The notes beneath the pieces are model-generated. The model did no database searches and was not told where the DNA came from. It worked only from the letters and a program-made list of their open reading frames with translations. Source: Saccharopolyspora erythraea (GTDB taxonomy: Bacteria; Actinomycetota; Actinomycetes; Mycobacteriales; Pseudonocardiaceae). Taken from it: 64,000 bases of DNA. Every line of letters starts with the position of its first letter. Positions within the stretch are counted from its first letter, which is position 1. Where the stretch lies: the NCBI RefSeq assembly GCF_018141105.1, contig NZ_CP054839.1:5208001-5272000 (forward strand). The letters run 5' to 3'. The position numbers and the translations under genes were made by a program. Positions 17,574 through 28,977 of the stretch are shown here, one piece after another.

Positions 17574-17730
17574 CGCGGTCCCCCTGCGGCTCGCGGACTG
17601 GCGACGTCCGGGCGCCGCGCCCGGACCGGGCTCACTCAGCGTGCCCGCCCGGTCACGGGAAGTCCAGCGAGGCGGATCGGCGCCGGCCCGTATCACCGAT
17701 ACGGGGAAGCGGGACCGGCCGCCGGAAACG

Positions 17731-17769
17731 CCGGTGGCTCCTCACCCAGGTCGGGTGAGGAGCCACCGG
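17731..17769 (-). terminator. Strong intrinsic terminator downstream of the cold-shock gene
   Basis: A perfect 17-bp stem (CCGGTGGCTCCTCACCC paired with its complement) with a 5-base loop, starting 16 bp after the cspA-like stop codon. It is the longest perfect hairpin noticed in the window, and fits a highly expressed short mRNA. Confidence 0.85.
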
Positions 17770-17785
17770 GTGAAGCGAGCCGGAC

Positions 17786-17986
17786 TCAGACACGCACGCT
17801 GGCGGCCTGCGGGCCCTTCGGCCCCTGGGTGACCTCGTAGGTCACTCGCTGGTCCTCGTCGAGGCTGCGGAAGCCTCCCGCGTCGATCGCCGAGTAGTGC
17901 ACGAACACGTCCGGACCACCGTCATCCGGCGCGATGAAGCCGAAGCCCTTTTCCGCGTTGAACCACTTCACGGTTCCCTGTGCCAT
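17786..17986 (-). CDS. cspA: Cold-shock protein (CspA family)
   Basis: A 66-residue single cold-shock domain, which binds single-stranded RNA and DNA and acts as an RNA chaperone. Both RNA-binding motifs are present: KGFGFIAP (RNP1) and DVFVHYSAI (RNP2). The start is [13 protein letters not shown], with CGGAGGAG upstream. A roughly 200-base untranslated region up to the preceding gene leaves room for the long 5' leader common in csp genes. It is monocistronic, followed by a strong terminator. Confidence 0.97.
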   Translation of the reverse strand: MAQGTVKWFNAEKGFGFIAPDDGGPDVFVHYSAIDAGGFRSLDEDQRVTYEVTQGPKGPQAASVRV

Positions 17987-18214
17987 GTCTTCTCCTCCGG
18001 TAGCTGGAAATACGACGGGCGCGCGCGGTGCGCGGCCCGGGCCCGCTGATCTCAGACGGCGGCCAACTCCAGCTACGCCAGGGAAAGCAGCTCGCCCGCA
18101 TCGGCATCTGCGAGCGTGCTTGCGAACACGAACTCAGAAACTACGACCGAACCCACTCTACATGCTACAGGCGCCCGTCCGCCCGCAGGTGTCCGTACCC
18201 CGCGTAGGCCCACC

Positions 18215-20296
18215 TCAGCCGAGGAACCTGTCCGGGGTGATCGGCAGCTCGCGCACCCGGAGGCCGGTGGCGTGGTAGGCGGCGTTGGCCACGGCGGCGG
18301 CCGCTCCGACGATGCCGATCTCGCCGATCCCCTTGGTGCCCACGGGGTTCACGTGCGGGTCGTGCTCGTCGAGCCAGTGCACGTCGATGCGGTGCACATC
18401 GGCGTTGGTCGCCACGTGGTACTCGGCGAAGTCGTGGTTGACCACGTGTCCGAACCGGGGGTCCAGCACGCTCTGCTCGTGCAGGGCCATGGAGATACCC
18501 ATGGTCATGCCGCCGACGAACTGCGAGCGCGCGGTGCGGGGATTGACGATGCGCCCCGCGGCGAACACCCCGAGCATGCGGGGCACCCTGACCTCGCCGG
18601 TGTCCTCGCGGACGCGCACCTCGGCGAACTGCGCGCCGAACGCCTTCATCTCGTAGCGCTTCCGGTCGGGGTTGTCCGGCACCGTCCCGTCCGCCTCGTC
18701 GCCCACCGACGGGTCGGTGCCGAACTTCTCCCGGAACGCCGCGGCCGCGTCCACCACCGCCGAGCCCCAGCTCGACAGCCCGGACGAACCGCCCGCGACG
18801 GTCGCGTGGGGCAGCTCGGTGTCCCCGATGCGCAGGTCGATCTCCTCCAGCCCGACGCCGAGCGCGTCGGCGGCGATCTGGCTCAGCGCCGTCCACGTGC
18901 CGGTGCCGATGTCGGCGGCGCCGATGCGGACCTGGTAGCCGTCGGCGGTGCGGCGGATCGCCGCCGCGGAGCCGGGGAACACGTTCGCCGGGTACACCGC
19001 GCTCGCGACGCCGGTGCCGACCAGCCACCCGTCCTCCCGGCGCACCCCGGGCTCCGGATCGCGGTCCTGCCAGCCGAAGCGGCGCACGCCCTCGCGCAGG
19101 CACGCCACCAGGTTCCGGCTGGAGAAGGGCTTGCCCGACTCGGGGTCGGTCTCGGGTTCGTTGCGCAGGCGCAGCTCGACCGGGTCCAGGCCGCAGGCGA
19201 CGGCGAGCTCGTCCATCGCCACCTCACCGGCGAACATGCCCGGGCATTCCCCGGGAGCGCGCATCCACGACGGCACCGGCACGTCGAGCAGCGCGAGCCG
19301 GTGGGTGGTCCGCCTGTTGCCCGCCGCGTACATGTGCCGGCTGGGCTCGGCGCTCTGCTCTGCGAAGATCTTGACCTTCGAGCTCTGCTCGATGACGTCA
19401 TGGGCGATGGCGGTCAGCCTGCCGTCGCGGTCGGCTCCGAGCCGGATCCGCTGCACGGTGGGTGTGCGGTGGCCGGTCAGGGAGAACATCTGCTGACGGG
19501 TCAGCGCCAGCTTCACGGGGCGCCCCTCGAGCAGTCCGGCGGCCATCACGGCGAGGACGACGTGGGAGTGCGGCAGGCCCTTGGAGCCGAAGCCGCCGCC
19601 GACGTGCGGCGAGACGACCCGCACCCGCTCCCGGTCGAGCCCGAACAGCTTGGCCACCACCTGGCGCACCGTGTGCGCGCCCTGCGTGGAGTCGTGGAGC
19701 GTCAGCCCGCCGTCGCCGCGCACCGCGACCGTCGTGTGCGGCTCCATCGGGTTGTTGTGCTCCATCGGCGTGGTGTAGGTCGCGTCGACCCGCACCGGGG
19801 CCGACTCGAACGCGGCCTCCAGGTCGCCCTGCGCGGTGTCGGTGGCGAACGCCGGGTTGACCTGCTCCGGGGTGTGGAGGTCGTCGCGCTCGGCGGAGAA
19901 CTCGGCGTCGTGGCCTGCCTGCTCGTAGTCCACGCGCACCAGCGCGGCGGCGTGCCGGGCGATCTCCGGGTTCTCCGCGATGACCGCGCCGATGAGCTGG
20001 CCGCGGTAGTGCACCTCGCCGGACTGCAGGATCGCCAGCTCTCCGTCCTCGGTGGACGCCAGCGCCGGAGCGTTCTCGTGGGTGAGGACGGCGAGCACGC
20101 CCGGCAGTTCGCGCGCGGCCGCGGTGTCGATGCCGGTGATCCGGCCGCGGGCGATGCTCGCCTGCAACGCATGCGCGTGCGCCGGGTTGTCCACCGGGTG
20201 CTCGTAGGCGTAGGGCGCCGTGCCGGTGACCTTCGCCCAGCCCTCCAGCCTCGCCACGTCGCTACCCATGGCGCGCGGTCGCAGCAGTTCCGTCAC
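18215..20296 (-). CDS. Molybdenum hydroxylase large subunit (xanthine dehydrogenase family, PaoC/YagR-like)
   Basis: A 693-residue molybdopterin-binding subunit. It begins with ARLEGWAKVTGTAPYAYEH. It carries VSPHVGGGFGSKG (cofactor loop) and ends with GTKGIGEIGIVGAAAAVANA, containing the catalytic Glu of the family. GTG 20296 is chosen because it overlaps the stop of the FAD-subunit gene by GTGA. Together with the two upstream genes it forms a heterotrimeric aldehyde or purine hydroxylase of the PaoABC/YagTSR type. No signal peptide is present in any subunit, so it is probably cytoplasmic, unlike E. coli PaoABC. The substrate is unknown. I see no dedicated insertion chaperone (PaoD/XdhC) in the window. 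Confidence 0.92.
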   Translation of the reverse strand: MTELLRPRAMGSDVARLEGWAKVTGTAPYAYEHPVDNPAHAHALQASIARGRITGIDTAAARELPGVLAVLTHENAPALASTEDGELAILQSGEVHYRGQLIGAVIAENPEIARHAAALVRVDYEQAGHDAEFSAERDDLHTPEQVNPAFATDTAQGDLEAAFESAPVRVDATYTTPMEHNNPMEPHTTVAVRGDGGLTLHDSTQGAHTVRQVVAKLFGLDRERVRVVSPHVGGGFGSKGLPHSHVVLAVMAAGLLEGRPVKLALTRQQMFSLTGHRTPTVQRIRLGADRDGRLTAIAHDVIEQSSKVKIFAEQSAEPSRHMYAAGNRRTTHRLALLDVPVPSWMRAPGECPGMFAGEVAMDELAVACGLDPVELRLRNEPETDPESGKPFSSRNLVACLREGVRRFGWQDRDPEPGVRREDGWLVGTGVASAVYPANVFPGSAAAIRRTADGYQVRIGAADIGTGTWTALSQIAADALGVGLEEIDLRIGDTELPHATVAGGSSGLSSWGSAVVDAAAAFREKFGTDPSVGDEADGTVPDNPDRKRYEMKAFGAQFAEVRVREDTGEVRVPRMLGVFAAGRIVNPRTARSQFVGGMTMGISMALHEQSVLDPRFGHVVNHDFAEYHVATNADVHRIDVHWLDEHDPHVNPVGTKGIGEIGIVGAAAAVANAAYHATGLRVRELPITPDRFLG

Positions 20297-21282
20297 GCAT
20301 CCTCCCCGGCCAGTTCGGTGAGCGTCGAGACCAGTGCCGATCGGGCCATCGGCACCTTGAACCCGTTCCCGGGCAGCGGGCGGGCGTCGGCGAGCTCGGC
20401 GTCGGCGGCGGCGCCGAAGGCCCGTGCCGTCGCGGGTTCTCCGCGCAGCGCCTCCTCGGCTCGGGTGGCGCGCCATGGCTTGTGCGCCAGCCCGCCGAAG
20501 GCGATGCGGGCCTCGCGCACCCGTCCGCCGGCGACGTCGAGCGCGGCGGCGACCGAGACGAGCGCGAACGCGTACGACGCCCGGTCGCGCACCTTGCGGT
20601 ACTTCGAGCGGGCCGCCATCGGCAACTCCGGCAGGTCGATCGAGGTGATCAGCTCGCCGTGCTCGAGGACGGTGTCGCGGTCGGGTTCCTCCCCGGGCAG
20701 CCGGTGGAAGTCGACCAGCGGGATGCCGCGGTGCCCGCCCGGCCCCTGCACGCGGACCACCGCGTCCAGCGCGCACAGCGCGACCGCCATGTCGGAGGGG
20801 TGCACCGCGACGCACTGGTCGGACGCCCCGAGGACGGCGTGGTACCGGTTCCATCCGCCGATCGCCGAGCAGCCCGACCCCGGCTCGCGTTTGTTGCACG
20901 GCGTGGTGACGTCCTGGAAGTAGACGCACCTGGTGCGCTGCAACAGGTTCCCGCCGGTGGTCGCGAGGTTGCGCAGCTGGCCCGACGCTCCGGACAGCAG
21001 GGCCTGCGAGAGCACCGGGTAGCGTTCGCGGATCAGCGGGTCGGCGGCGAGGTCGCTGTTGCGCACCCCTGCGCCGACACGCACCCCGCCGTCCTCCAGC
21101 GGCTCGACACCGCCCAGCGGGAGGCGGGTGACGTCCACCAGCAGCTCCGGGTTGGCGATGCCGAGCTTCATGTGGTCGACCAGGTTCGTGCCGCCGCCGA
21201 GGAAAGCGGCAGCAGGCCGGCCCGCGACCGCCGCCACCGCGCTGTCGGCGTCCTCGGCGCGCCGGTAGTCGAACGGGTTCAC
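20293..21282 (-). CDS. Molybdenum hydroxylase FAD-binding subunit (PaoB/YagS-like)
   Basis: A 329-residue middle subunit of the CO-dehydrogenase/xanthine-dehydrogenase FAD family. The FAD-pyrophosphate motif is AAAFLGGGTNLVDHMK near the N-terminus, and the second flavin loop is LRNLATTGGNLLQRTRC. The Cys residues in RTRCVYFQDVTTPCNKREPG match the extra [4Fe-4S]-binding insertion known in PaoB. GTG 21282 overlaps the stop of the iron-sulfur subunit gene (GTGA), so all three subunits are translationally coupled. It transfers electrons from the molybdenum and iron-sulfur centres to FAD. Confidence 0.92.
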   Translation of the reverse strand: MNPFDYRRAEDADSAVAAVAGRPAAAFLGGGTNLVDHMKLGIANPELLVDVTRLPLGGVEPLEDGGVRVGAGVRNSDLAADPLIRERYPVLSQALLSGASGQLRNLATTGGNLLQRTRCVYFQDVTTPCNKREPGSGCSAIGGWNRYHAVLGASDQCVAVHPSDMAVALCALDAVVRVQGPGGHRGIPLVDFHRLPGEEPDRDTVLEHGELITSIDLPELPMAARSKYRKVRDRASYAFALVSVAAALDVAGGRVREARIAFGGLAHKPWRATRAEEALRGEPATARAFGAAADAELADARPLPGNGFKVPMARSALVSTLTELAGEDA

Positions 21283-21785
21283 CGGTTGCCTCCCACCTCG
21301 CCGATCGCCGCGACGATGCCGGTATAGGCGCCGCACCGGCAGAGATTGCCGCTCATGCGCTCACGGATCTCCTCGTCGTCGAGCTCCGGCTCGGCGCGGA
21401 CGTCGGGTGTGACGGCGCTGGGCCAGCCCCGGCCGAACTCGTCGAGCACGCCGACCGCGGAGCAGACCTGGCCGGGCGTGCAGTAACCGCACTGGAAGGC
21501 GTCGTGGTCCAGGAAAGCCTGTTGCACGGGGTGCCCGCCGTCGCGCGCCAGTCCCTGCGCGGTCGTGAAGTGGACGTCCTGGCTGGCCACGGCCAGCGAC
21601 AGGCACGTGGTGACCCGCCTGCCGTCGGCGAGCACCGTGCACGCGCCGCACTGCCCGTGGTCGCAGCCCTTCTTGGCCGAGGTGATGCCCAGGTGGTCGC
21701 GGAGTGCGTCGAGCACCGTCGTGCGCGTGTCCGCGGTGATGCGGTGCCTTTCGCCGTCGACGTCCAGGGTGATCTCAGCTTCCAT
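21279..21785 (-). CDS. Molybdenum hydroxylase [2Fe-2S] subunit (PaoA/YagT-like)
   Basis: A 168-residue small subunit with two [2Fe-2S] clusters. The plant-ferredoxin-type cluster is KKGCDHGQCGACTVLADG with a fourth Cys in TTCLSLA. The second cluster has FQCGYCTPGQ and GNLCRCGAYTGI. It is the first gene of the three-gene operon. The absence of a twin-arginine leader suggests a cytoplasmic complex. The start ATG 21783-21785 follows an intergenic region shared with the divergent helicase gene. Confidence 0.95.
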   Translation of the reverse strand: MEAEITLDVDGERHRITADTRTTVLDALRDHLGITSAKKGCDHGQCGACTVLADGRRVTTCLSLAVASQDVHFTTAQGLARDGGHPVQQAFLDHDAFQCGYCTPGQVCSAVGVLDEFGRGWPSAVTPDVRAEPELDDEEIRERMSGNLCRCGAYTGIVAAIGEVGGNR

Positions 21786-22233
21786 CAGCGCACCCGTCTT
21801 CTCGTGGTGGTCGTTGCGGTCAGCCGGTGCCGTCGCGGACTACCCGCGATGTTGTGTTCCTAATCACCGACGGCGTGGGAGCAATCCGGTGAACGGCGCA
21901 CCACGGTGAGCGCGCCGTTTCCGGGACTCGGCGAATCTCCGGGATGGAATTCGCCGCGACCTTTTTCCCCGATCCACTTGACAACCCGGCCGCACGGCTA
22001 TCAGGAAATCGGTCCTCGCCGAACTGGACAGGTCGGCACATCGCCCCACCAGACCGAAAAAGCCTGGCAGAGCGGAGCCTTGGGACAGAATTGCCGCGCG
22101 ATGTCAAATTCCGCCTTTCCGCTCTTGCGACGCGACCCGGCCGGAATTTCGGGTATTGTCGGCGGTCGCCAATCCCATCCGCGGCCGAACCGGTCGTGAA
22201 CAAGCGGGGCGAATCGCCGACCGCTGACGATTC
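21786..22233. other. Divergent intergenic region between Mo-hydroxylase and SNF2 operons
   Basis: 448 bp without a credible gene. It is less GC-rich than the flanks, with short A/T runs (for example CCTTTTTCCCC near 21960) and several GGAATT/AATTCC half-sites. It must hold promoters for both directions. I could not place a specific operator or riboswitch. Confidence 0.5.
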
Positions 22234-25205
<2,972 letters not shown>

Positions 25206-25206
<1 letters not shown>

Positions 25207-26000
25207 TGCCGGAGTTCGGCGTTACCTGGTGGGGACGGCGCTGGCGGCGGGCCCTGGAGTCGCTGGGCGCCACCTACCCCAACCCGCGGCTCCCGCACGG
25301 ACGCTCGCTGGCGCGCAAGGGCGCCGTCGAGGACATGGCCGTCGTACCGGGTGCGGTCACCGCGCGGGTGCGCGACGGCTCCCGCACCCGCGAGGTCGGC
25401 CTGCACCTGCCCGTGTTCGGCGACGACGAGTGGACCACCGCGGTCACCGCACTGGCCGGACGGCTCCGGCACGCCATCGCGCTCCTCGAAGGGCGGTTGC
25501 CCGAGGACGTCGACGACACGCTGGGCGAGGCCGGCGTGCCGCTGTTCCCGCGCCGCGGCGAGCTCGGCTCGACGTGCGGATGCTCCGGCAGAGCGCACCC
25601 GTGCGCCCACGCCGCCGCAGTGCACTACGTCGTCGCGAGGGCGCTGGACGACGATCCCTTCCTGCTCACCCGGTTGCGAGGCCGGGATCGCGACCGCTTG
25701 CTCGCCGAACTGCGCGCCGCACGCGGCGGCGAGGCTCCGGCCCCCACCGCGACCGGCGGGCTGCCGCTCGCGGAAGTGGAGGCGGGATCGCTGTTCACCG
25801 CCGGTACGTCCCTCGCATCGGTCGCCGCGCACCCGTGCCAGCCCGGCGGGCACATGCCGGAAGCCCTCCGGATGCTGGGTCCGGCGCCGGGGCTCGACGC
25901 CGACGACTGGCGGCACCTGGTGGCGGTCGCCCGCCGTGCGGCCGACCGGGCGTGGTCGCTGGCCGGAGACGCCGGAGACGCGGACGGTCCGCCCGGCTGA
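25206..26000 (+). CDS. SWIM zinc-finger protein paired with the SNF2 helicase
   Basis: A 264-residue protein. The N-terminus MPEFGVTWWGRRWRRALESL and the central SWIM motif (C124-x-C126, then PCAHAAAVHY giving C-x-H) mark a SWIM zinc finger, a probable nucleic-acid or protein-binding module. Its ATG overlaps the helicase stop (TGATG), indicating coupled expression. SWIM-SNF2 pairs are a recurring arrangement in actinobacteria and bacilli. The exact cellular role is not established. The C-terminus is Gly/Pro-rich. Confidence 0.9.
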
Positions 26001-26040
26001 TCGCCTCGCGCGGCGCGAGTGCGCCGTCACCGCGCGTCCG

Positions 26041-27339
26041 TCACCGCGCGTCCGGCGCTTCGCTCACCTGCGCCTCGCTCACCTGCGTCTCGTTCACCGG
26101 CAGCACGGCGGCCAGGTGGAACCCGCCGGGAACCGGGTGGGCCGTCAGCGACCCGCCCAGCAGCGCGACCCGCTCGCGCAGGCCGATCAGGCCGTTGCCC
26201 GCCCGCGCCGGGGCGTCGACGGTGGACGGACGCGGAGCGGCGGCGTTGGTGTCGCGGTTGGTCACCTCGATACGCAAGGAGGAGTTGCCGTACTCCAGCA
26301 GCACCCGGGCGATACCGCCGGGTGCGTGCTTGAGCACGTTCGTGATCCCCTCCTGCACCACCCGGTAGGCGTTCATCTCCACGCCCGGCCCGAGCCCCCG
26401 CACGGCGCCGCGGCGCTCCAGCCGCCAGGAGACCCCGGCGCTGCGCACCCGGTCGATCAGCAGGTCGACGCGGTCCAGGCTCGGCGCGGGCTGGCGCTCG
26501 GCCTCCTCCAGCTCACCCGGCGCGGGTCCGGCGTGCGGTGGCGCCACCGCTCCCTCGCGGAAGGCGGTGAGCACGTTGCGCATCTCGTCCAGCGCCGAAC
26601 GCGAGGTCTCCTCCAGCTCCCGCAGCGTGCCGCGGGCGTGGTCGGGGTCGCGCTCCATGACGGCACGGGCCACCCCGGCGCGCAGCGCGACCACCGAGAG
26701 GTTGTGGGAGACCACGTCGTGGAACTCGCGCGCGATGCGGGCGCGCTCGACCACCGCCGCGTCGGCGGCGATCTGGTCGCGGGCCTCGTCGAGCAGCACC
26801 ACGGTGTGCTCGAGCTGGCGCTCGCGCCGCAGCGCCACCCGCATCGCCCGGCCCCAGCCGATGACCATCACCAGGTTGACGGCCCCGCCGAAGACCCGCA
26901 GGAAGCCCTCGCCCAGCGACAGCTCCAGCGCGTCGACCACCGGGTAGACCATGGCGACCAGCGCGGCCACCACCACGCCCGCGAGCGAGGTGCGCAGGCA
27001 GACCGCGTACATCTCGACGAGGATGACCAGGTTCAACGCGCCGATCGAGGCGTGCGCCGCGGTGAGCGCGACGGTGGCGCTCAAGGTGACCAGCAACGCC
27101 GGCCACGGCATGCGCCGCCAGCCCAGCAGCACCGCGGTCGCCGGGATGCTCACCAGCAGCGGCCACCACTGCGGCTCACCCGACTCGGTCGGTTCCAGGA
27201 CCACCGCGAGCACGTGGGTCGCCGAGAACACCGCCACCACCGCCAGGTCGGCGGCCAGCGCCGCGCTGCCCCGCGCCACGGTCCCGAACAGGTAGCGCGT
27301 GATCCACCGTGCCGGCGCCGCCCCCGGGTTCGCGCGCAT
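26041..27339 (-). CDS. Sensor histidine kinase (NarL/DesK-type), orphan
   Basis: A 432-residue membrane kinase. About five hydrophobic segments in residues 20-165 are followed by a HisKA_3 dimerisation domain with ARIAREFHDVVSHNLSVVAL (phospho-acceptor H207) and a GHKL ATPase domain. The ATPase domain has N-box-like VVQEGITNVLKHAPGG and a late GNGLIGLRERVALLGG. No LuxR-type response regulator lies next to it in the window, which is unusual for this class. It runs convergent to the SWIM gene, with a 40-bp gap between their ends. Confidence 0.88.
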   Translation of the reverse strand: MRANPGAAPARWITRYLFGTVARGSAALAADLAVVAVFSATHVLAVVLEPTESGEPQWWPLLVSIPATAVLLGWRRMPWPALLVTLSATVALTAAHASIGALNLVILVEMYAVCLRTSLAGVVVAALVAMVYPVVDALELSLGEGFLRVFGGAVNLVMVIGWGRAMRVALRRERQLEHTVVLLDEARDQIAADAAVVERARIAREFHDVVSHNLSVVALRAGVARAVMERDPDHARGTLRELEETSRSALDEMRNVLTAFREGAVAPPHAGPAPGELEEAERQPAPSLDRVDLLIDRVRSAGVSWRLERRGAVRGLGPGVEMNAYRVVQEGITNVLKHAPGGIARVLLEYGNSSLRIEVTNRDTNAAAPRPSTVDAPARAGNGLIGLRERVALLGGSLTAHPVPGGFHLAAVLPVNETQVSEAQVSEAPDAR

Positions 27340-27825
27340 CGGATCCCCCTTCTCCGCTCCACCGCGAGTCTCCCAACACGGCTCGGGCTCCCTCGCGCGA
27401 TCAAAGCACGCGCGCGGCGACCAGGACCAGCGCTCGGCCCGATCGAAGGCGGATCTTGACTGCTCCCCCGTCTGAAGGCGGGCGATTCGTGATCTCTCTC
27501 GCCTTGCAGAGCGTTCGCGGGGATTTCTGGCTCAAGCGGCCTTTCGGCCCTGCGCACCGGGATGTCTTGCGCTCTCGGCATAAGCCGGGTCCAGCCCAAC
27601 CCGGACCAGTAACAGGGTCAGACCTGGACTTGACGCGCGCTTCCTCCCCTGCCCTAAAGGACAGGGCATCCGCACTACGTTTCCTCGGTGACGTCCACGT
27701 GAGAATCCGCCAGCGGGGTTGGGAGAACCGGGAACGGGACCGATGAGCCGCGTGGCCGCCCGACAAACCTTCGCCCGCCGCGACCGGAGCACCGCGCAGT
27801 CGAACGTCCTCAGTGGAGCCGGCAG
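27340..27825. other. Gene-free region with possible IS remnant
   Basis: 486 bp without a credible gene, the largest gap in the window. The kinase promoter should lie in its left part. The segment from about 27455 to 27680 contains two stem-loops with similar flanks, described separately. The right part up to 27825 shows nothing recognisable. Confidence 0.5.
27463..27668 (+). repeat. Possible TnpB-less IS200/IS605-type end remnant (two hairpins)
   Basis: Two short hairpins occur in the same orientation about 180 bp apart. The first is CCCGTC-TGAA-GGCGGG (27467-27482) followed by GATTC. The second is CCCTG...CAGGG with an inner CCT/AGG (27647-27666), preceded by CTTCCTC and followed by GCATCCGC. 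The context CTCCCC(hairpin)GGGG(C/G)ATTC/ATCC resembles the right ends and guide-RNA 3' hairpins of IS200/IS605/IS1341 elements. No transposase or TnpB frame lies between them. It may be a decayed or non-autonomous element. The assignment rests on resemblance only. Confidence 0.35.
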
Positions 27826-28242
27826 CTAGCGGGATCCGCCCTGCGCAGCGGGTGTGATGTGGCTGTGCACGCACAGCCAGCGGCCGTCGCGCCGGACGAA
27901 GACGTCGGTGGTCCACTCGTCGGCGTCGAAGCGCCTGCCACGGTAGTGGGCGGTGTTGGTCACCCTCGCCGTGTAGACCGCGGTGGCCTCGTGGACGCGG
28001 ACGCTCGCGGCGCCCACCCTGCTCATCGCCGAGTGGCTCAGGTCTCCGGAGTCGACCAGCGCCAGGAAGTCGGCCCTCGAAGAGATGCCGGACTCCGACA
28101 CGATCACCCAGTCCTCGGCCATGAAGGCGGCGATGCGGGCGGCGTCGTTGGACACGATCGCGGCCGCCCAGTCGTCGGCGACCGCCACGAGCTCGTCCCC
28201 CACGGCGTCGTCGGAGGCATGCGGGCTCGACGGGCTGGTCAT
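27826..28242 (-). CDS. NTF2-like (SnoaL/DUF4440-type) protein
   Basis: A 138-residue protein of the cone-shaped NTF2-like fold. It shows VADDWAAAIVSNDAARIAAF, EDWVIVSESGI, TARVTNTAHYRGRRF and FVRRDGRWLCVHSHITP, the usual DUF4440 ending. Such proteins are small enzymes, ligand-binders or stress proteins; no catalytic assignment is possible. The ATG at 28242 begins the conserved part; an extension to 28329 is Arg/Pro-rich and unlikely. It is divergent from a TetR regulator, with the operator at 28333-28365 between them, so it may be a regulated target. Confidence 0.8.
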   Translation of the reverse strand: MTSPSSPHASDDAVGDELVAVADDWAAAIVSNDAARIAAFMAEDWVIVSESGISSRADFLALVDSGDLSHSAMSRVGAASVRVHEATAVYTARVTNTAHYRGRRFDADEWTTDVFVRRDGRWLCVHSHITPAAQGGSR

Positions 28243-28332
28243 CACGGCAGAGTAGCGGCCATCGCGGTGCTCGGCAGCGGGCAACGGCCGGCTGTGGAGC
28301 CGTCGCGGCACCCGCGGTCGGCGGGCCATTGC

Positions 28333-28365
28333 GTGAAGTGATGAACCGGTGGTTCACTTCTTCAC
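28333..28365. promoter_or_regulatory. TetR-type operator abutting the regulator start codon
   Basis: A 33-bp imperfect palindrome with 15-bp arms (three mismatches) centred at 28349. The core is TGAACC-GGT-GGTTCA, with outer GTGAAG and CTTCAC. It ends exactly at the base before the TetR GTG start, so bound repressor would cover the translation start. It probably mediates autorepression and control of the divergent NTF2-like gene. Confidence 0.7.
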
Positions 28366-28977
28366 GTGCCCTATCGACGCACCCCGGCCGTGCAGGCCCG
28401 CATGGACGCCCAGCGCCAGGTCGTCCTGGACGCCGCGATCGCCCTGCTCGCCGAGCGGGGCTACGCGGGGTGCTCGATGGCCGCGGTCGCGGCAGAGGCG
28501 GGGATCGCCACCGGCAGCGTGTACCGCCACTTCCCCAGCAAGGCCGAGCTGGCCGCCGAGCTGTTCCGCACCGTGGTCTCCCGCGAGGTCGCGGCGGTGG
28601 CCGAGGCGTCCCGGCGGCCCGGTGACCTCGTCCAGCGCATCGTGGCGGTGATCGAGACCTTCGCCGCTCGTGCGCTCAAGGCTCCCCGGCTGGCCTACGC
28701 GCTGCTGGCCGAGCCGGTGGATCCGGCCGTCGACGCCGAGCGGCTGGTGTTCCGCCGGGCGTTCCGCGACGTCTTCGCCGAGCACATCGCCGAGGGCGTC
28801 GACCGCGGCGAGCTGCCCGCGCAGGACCCCCGGGTCACGGCCGCGGCGCTGGTGGGCGCCGGAGCGGAGGCCCTGGTCGGCCCGCTGGCAGAGGGGGCCT
28901 CCGGCCCGGACACGATCCCCGCCCTGGTCACCTTCACCCTGCGAGCGCTAGGAGTCGCCGATGCCCGTCACGCATGA
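28366..28977 (+). CDS. TetR-family transcriptional regulator
   Basis: A 203-residue TetR protein. The N-terminal helix-turn-helix is VLDAAIALLAERGYAGCSMA, then VAAEAGIATGSVYRHFPSKA; the all-helical ligand-binding domain follows. The GTG at 28366 has no Shine-Dalgarno sequence because the operator palindrome occupies that position, so the mRNA may be leaderless. Its 3' end overlaps the acyl-CoA dehydrogenase gene by 17 bp, so it probably controls the beta-oxidation-like genes behind it, perhaps in response to an acyl-CoA. Confidence 0.9.
   Translation: MPYRRTPAVQARMDAQRQVVLDAAIALLAERGYAGCSMAAVAAEAGIATGSVYRHFPSKAELAAELFRTVVSREVAAVAEASRRPGDLVQRIVAVIETFAARALKAPRLAYALLAEPVDPAVDAERLVFRRAFRDVFAEHIAEGVDRGELPAQDPRVTAAALVGAGAEALVGPLAEGASGPDTIPALVTFTLRALGVADARHA

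Noticed and set aside
20930-21336. An N-terminal extension of the Mo-hydroxylase FAD subunit beyond GTG 21282 and a long read-through frame of the large subunit to 20929
   Set aside because: Both extensions lie inside the neighbouring subunit gene. The GTGA overlaps give natural starts.
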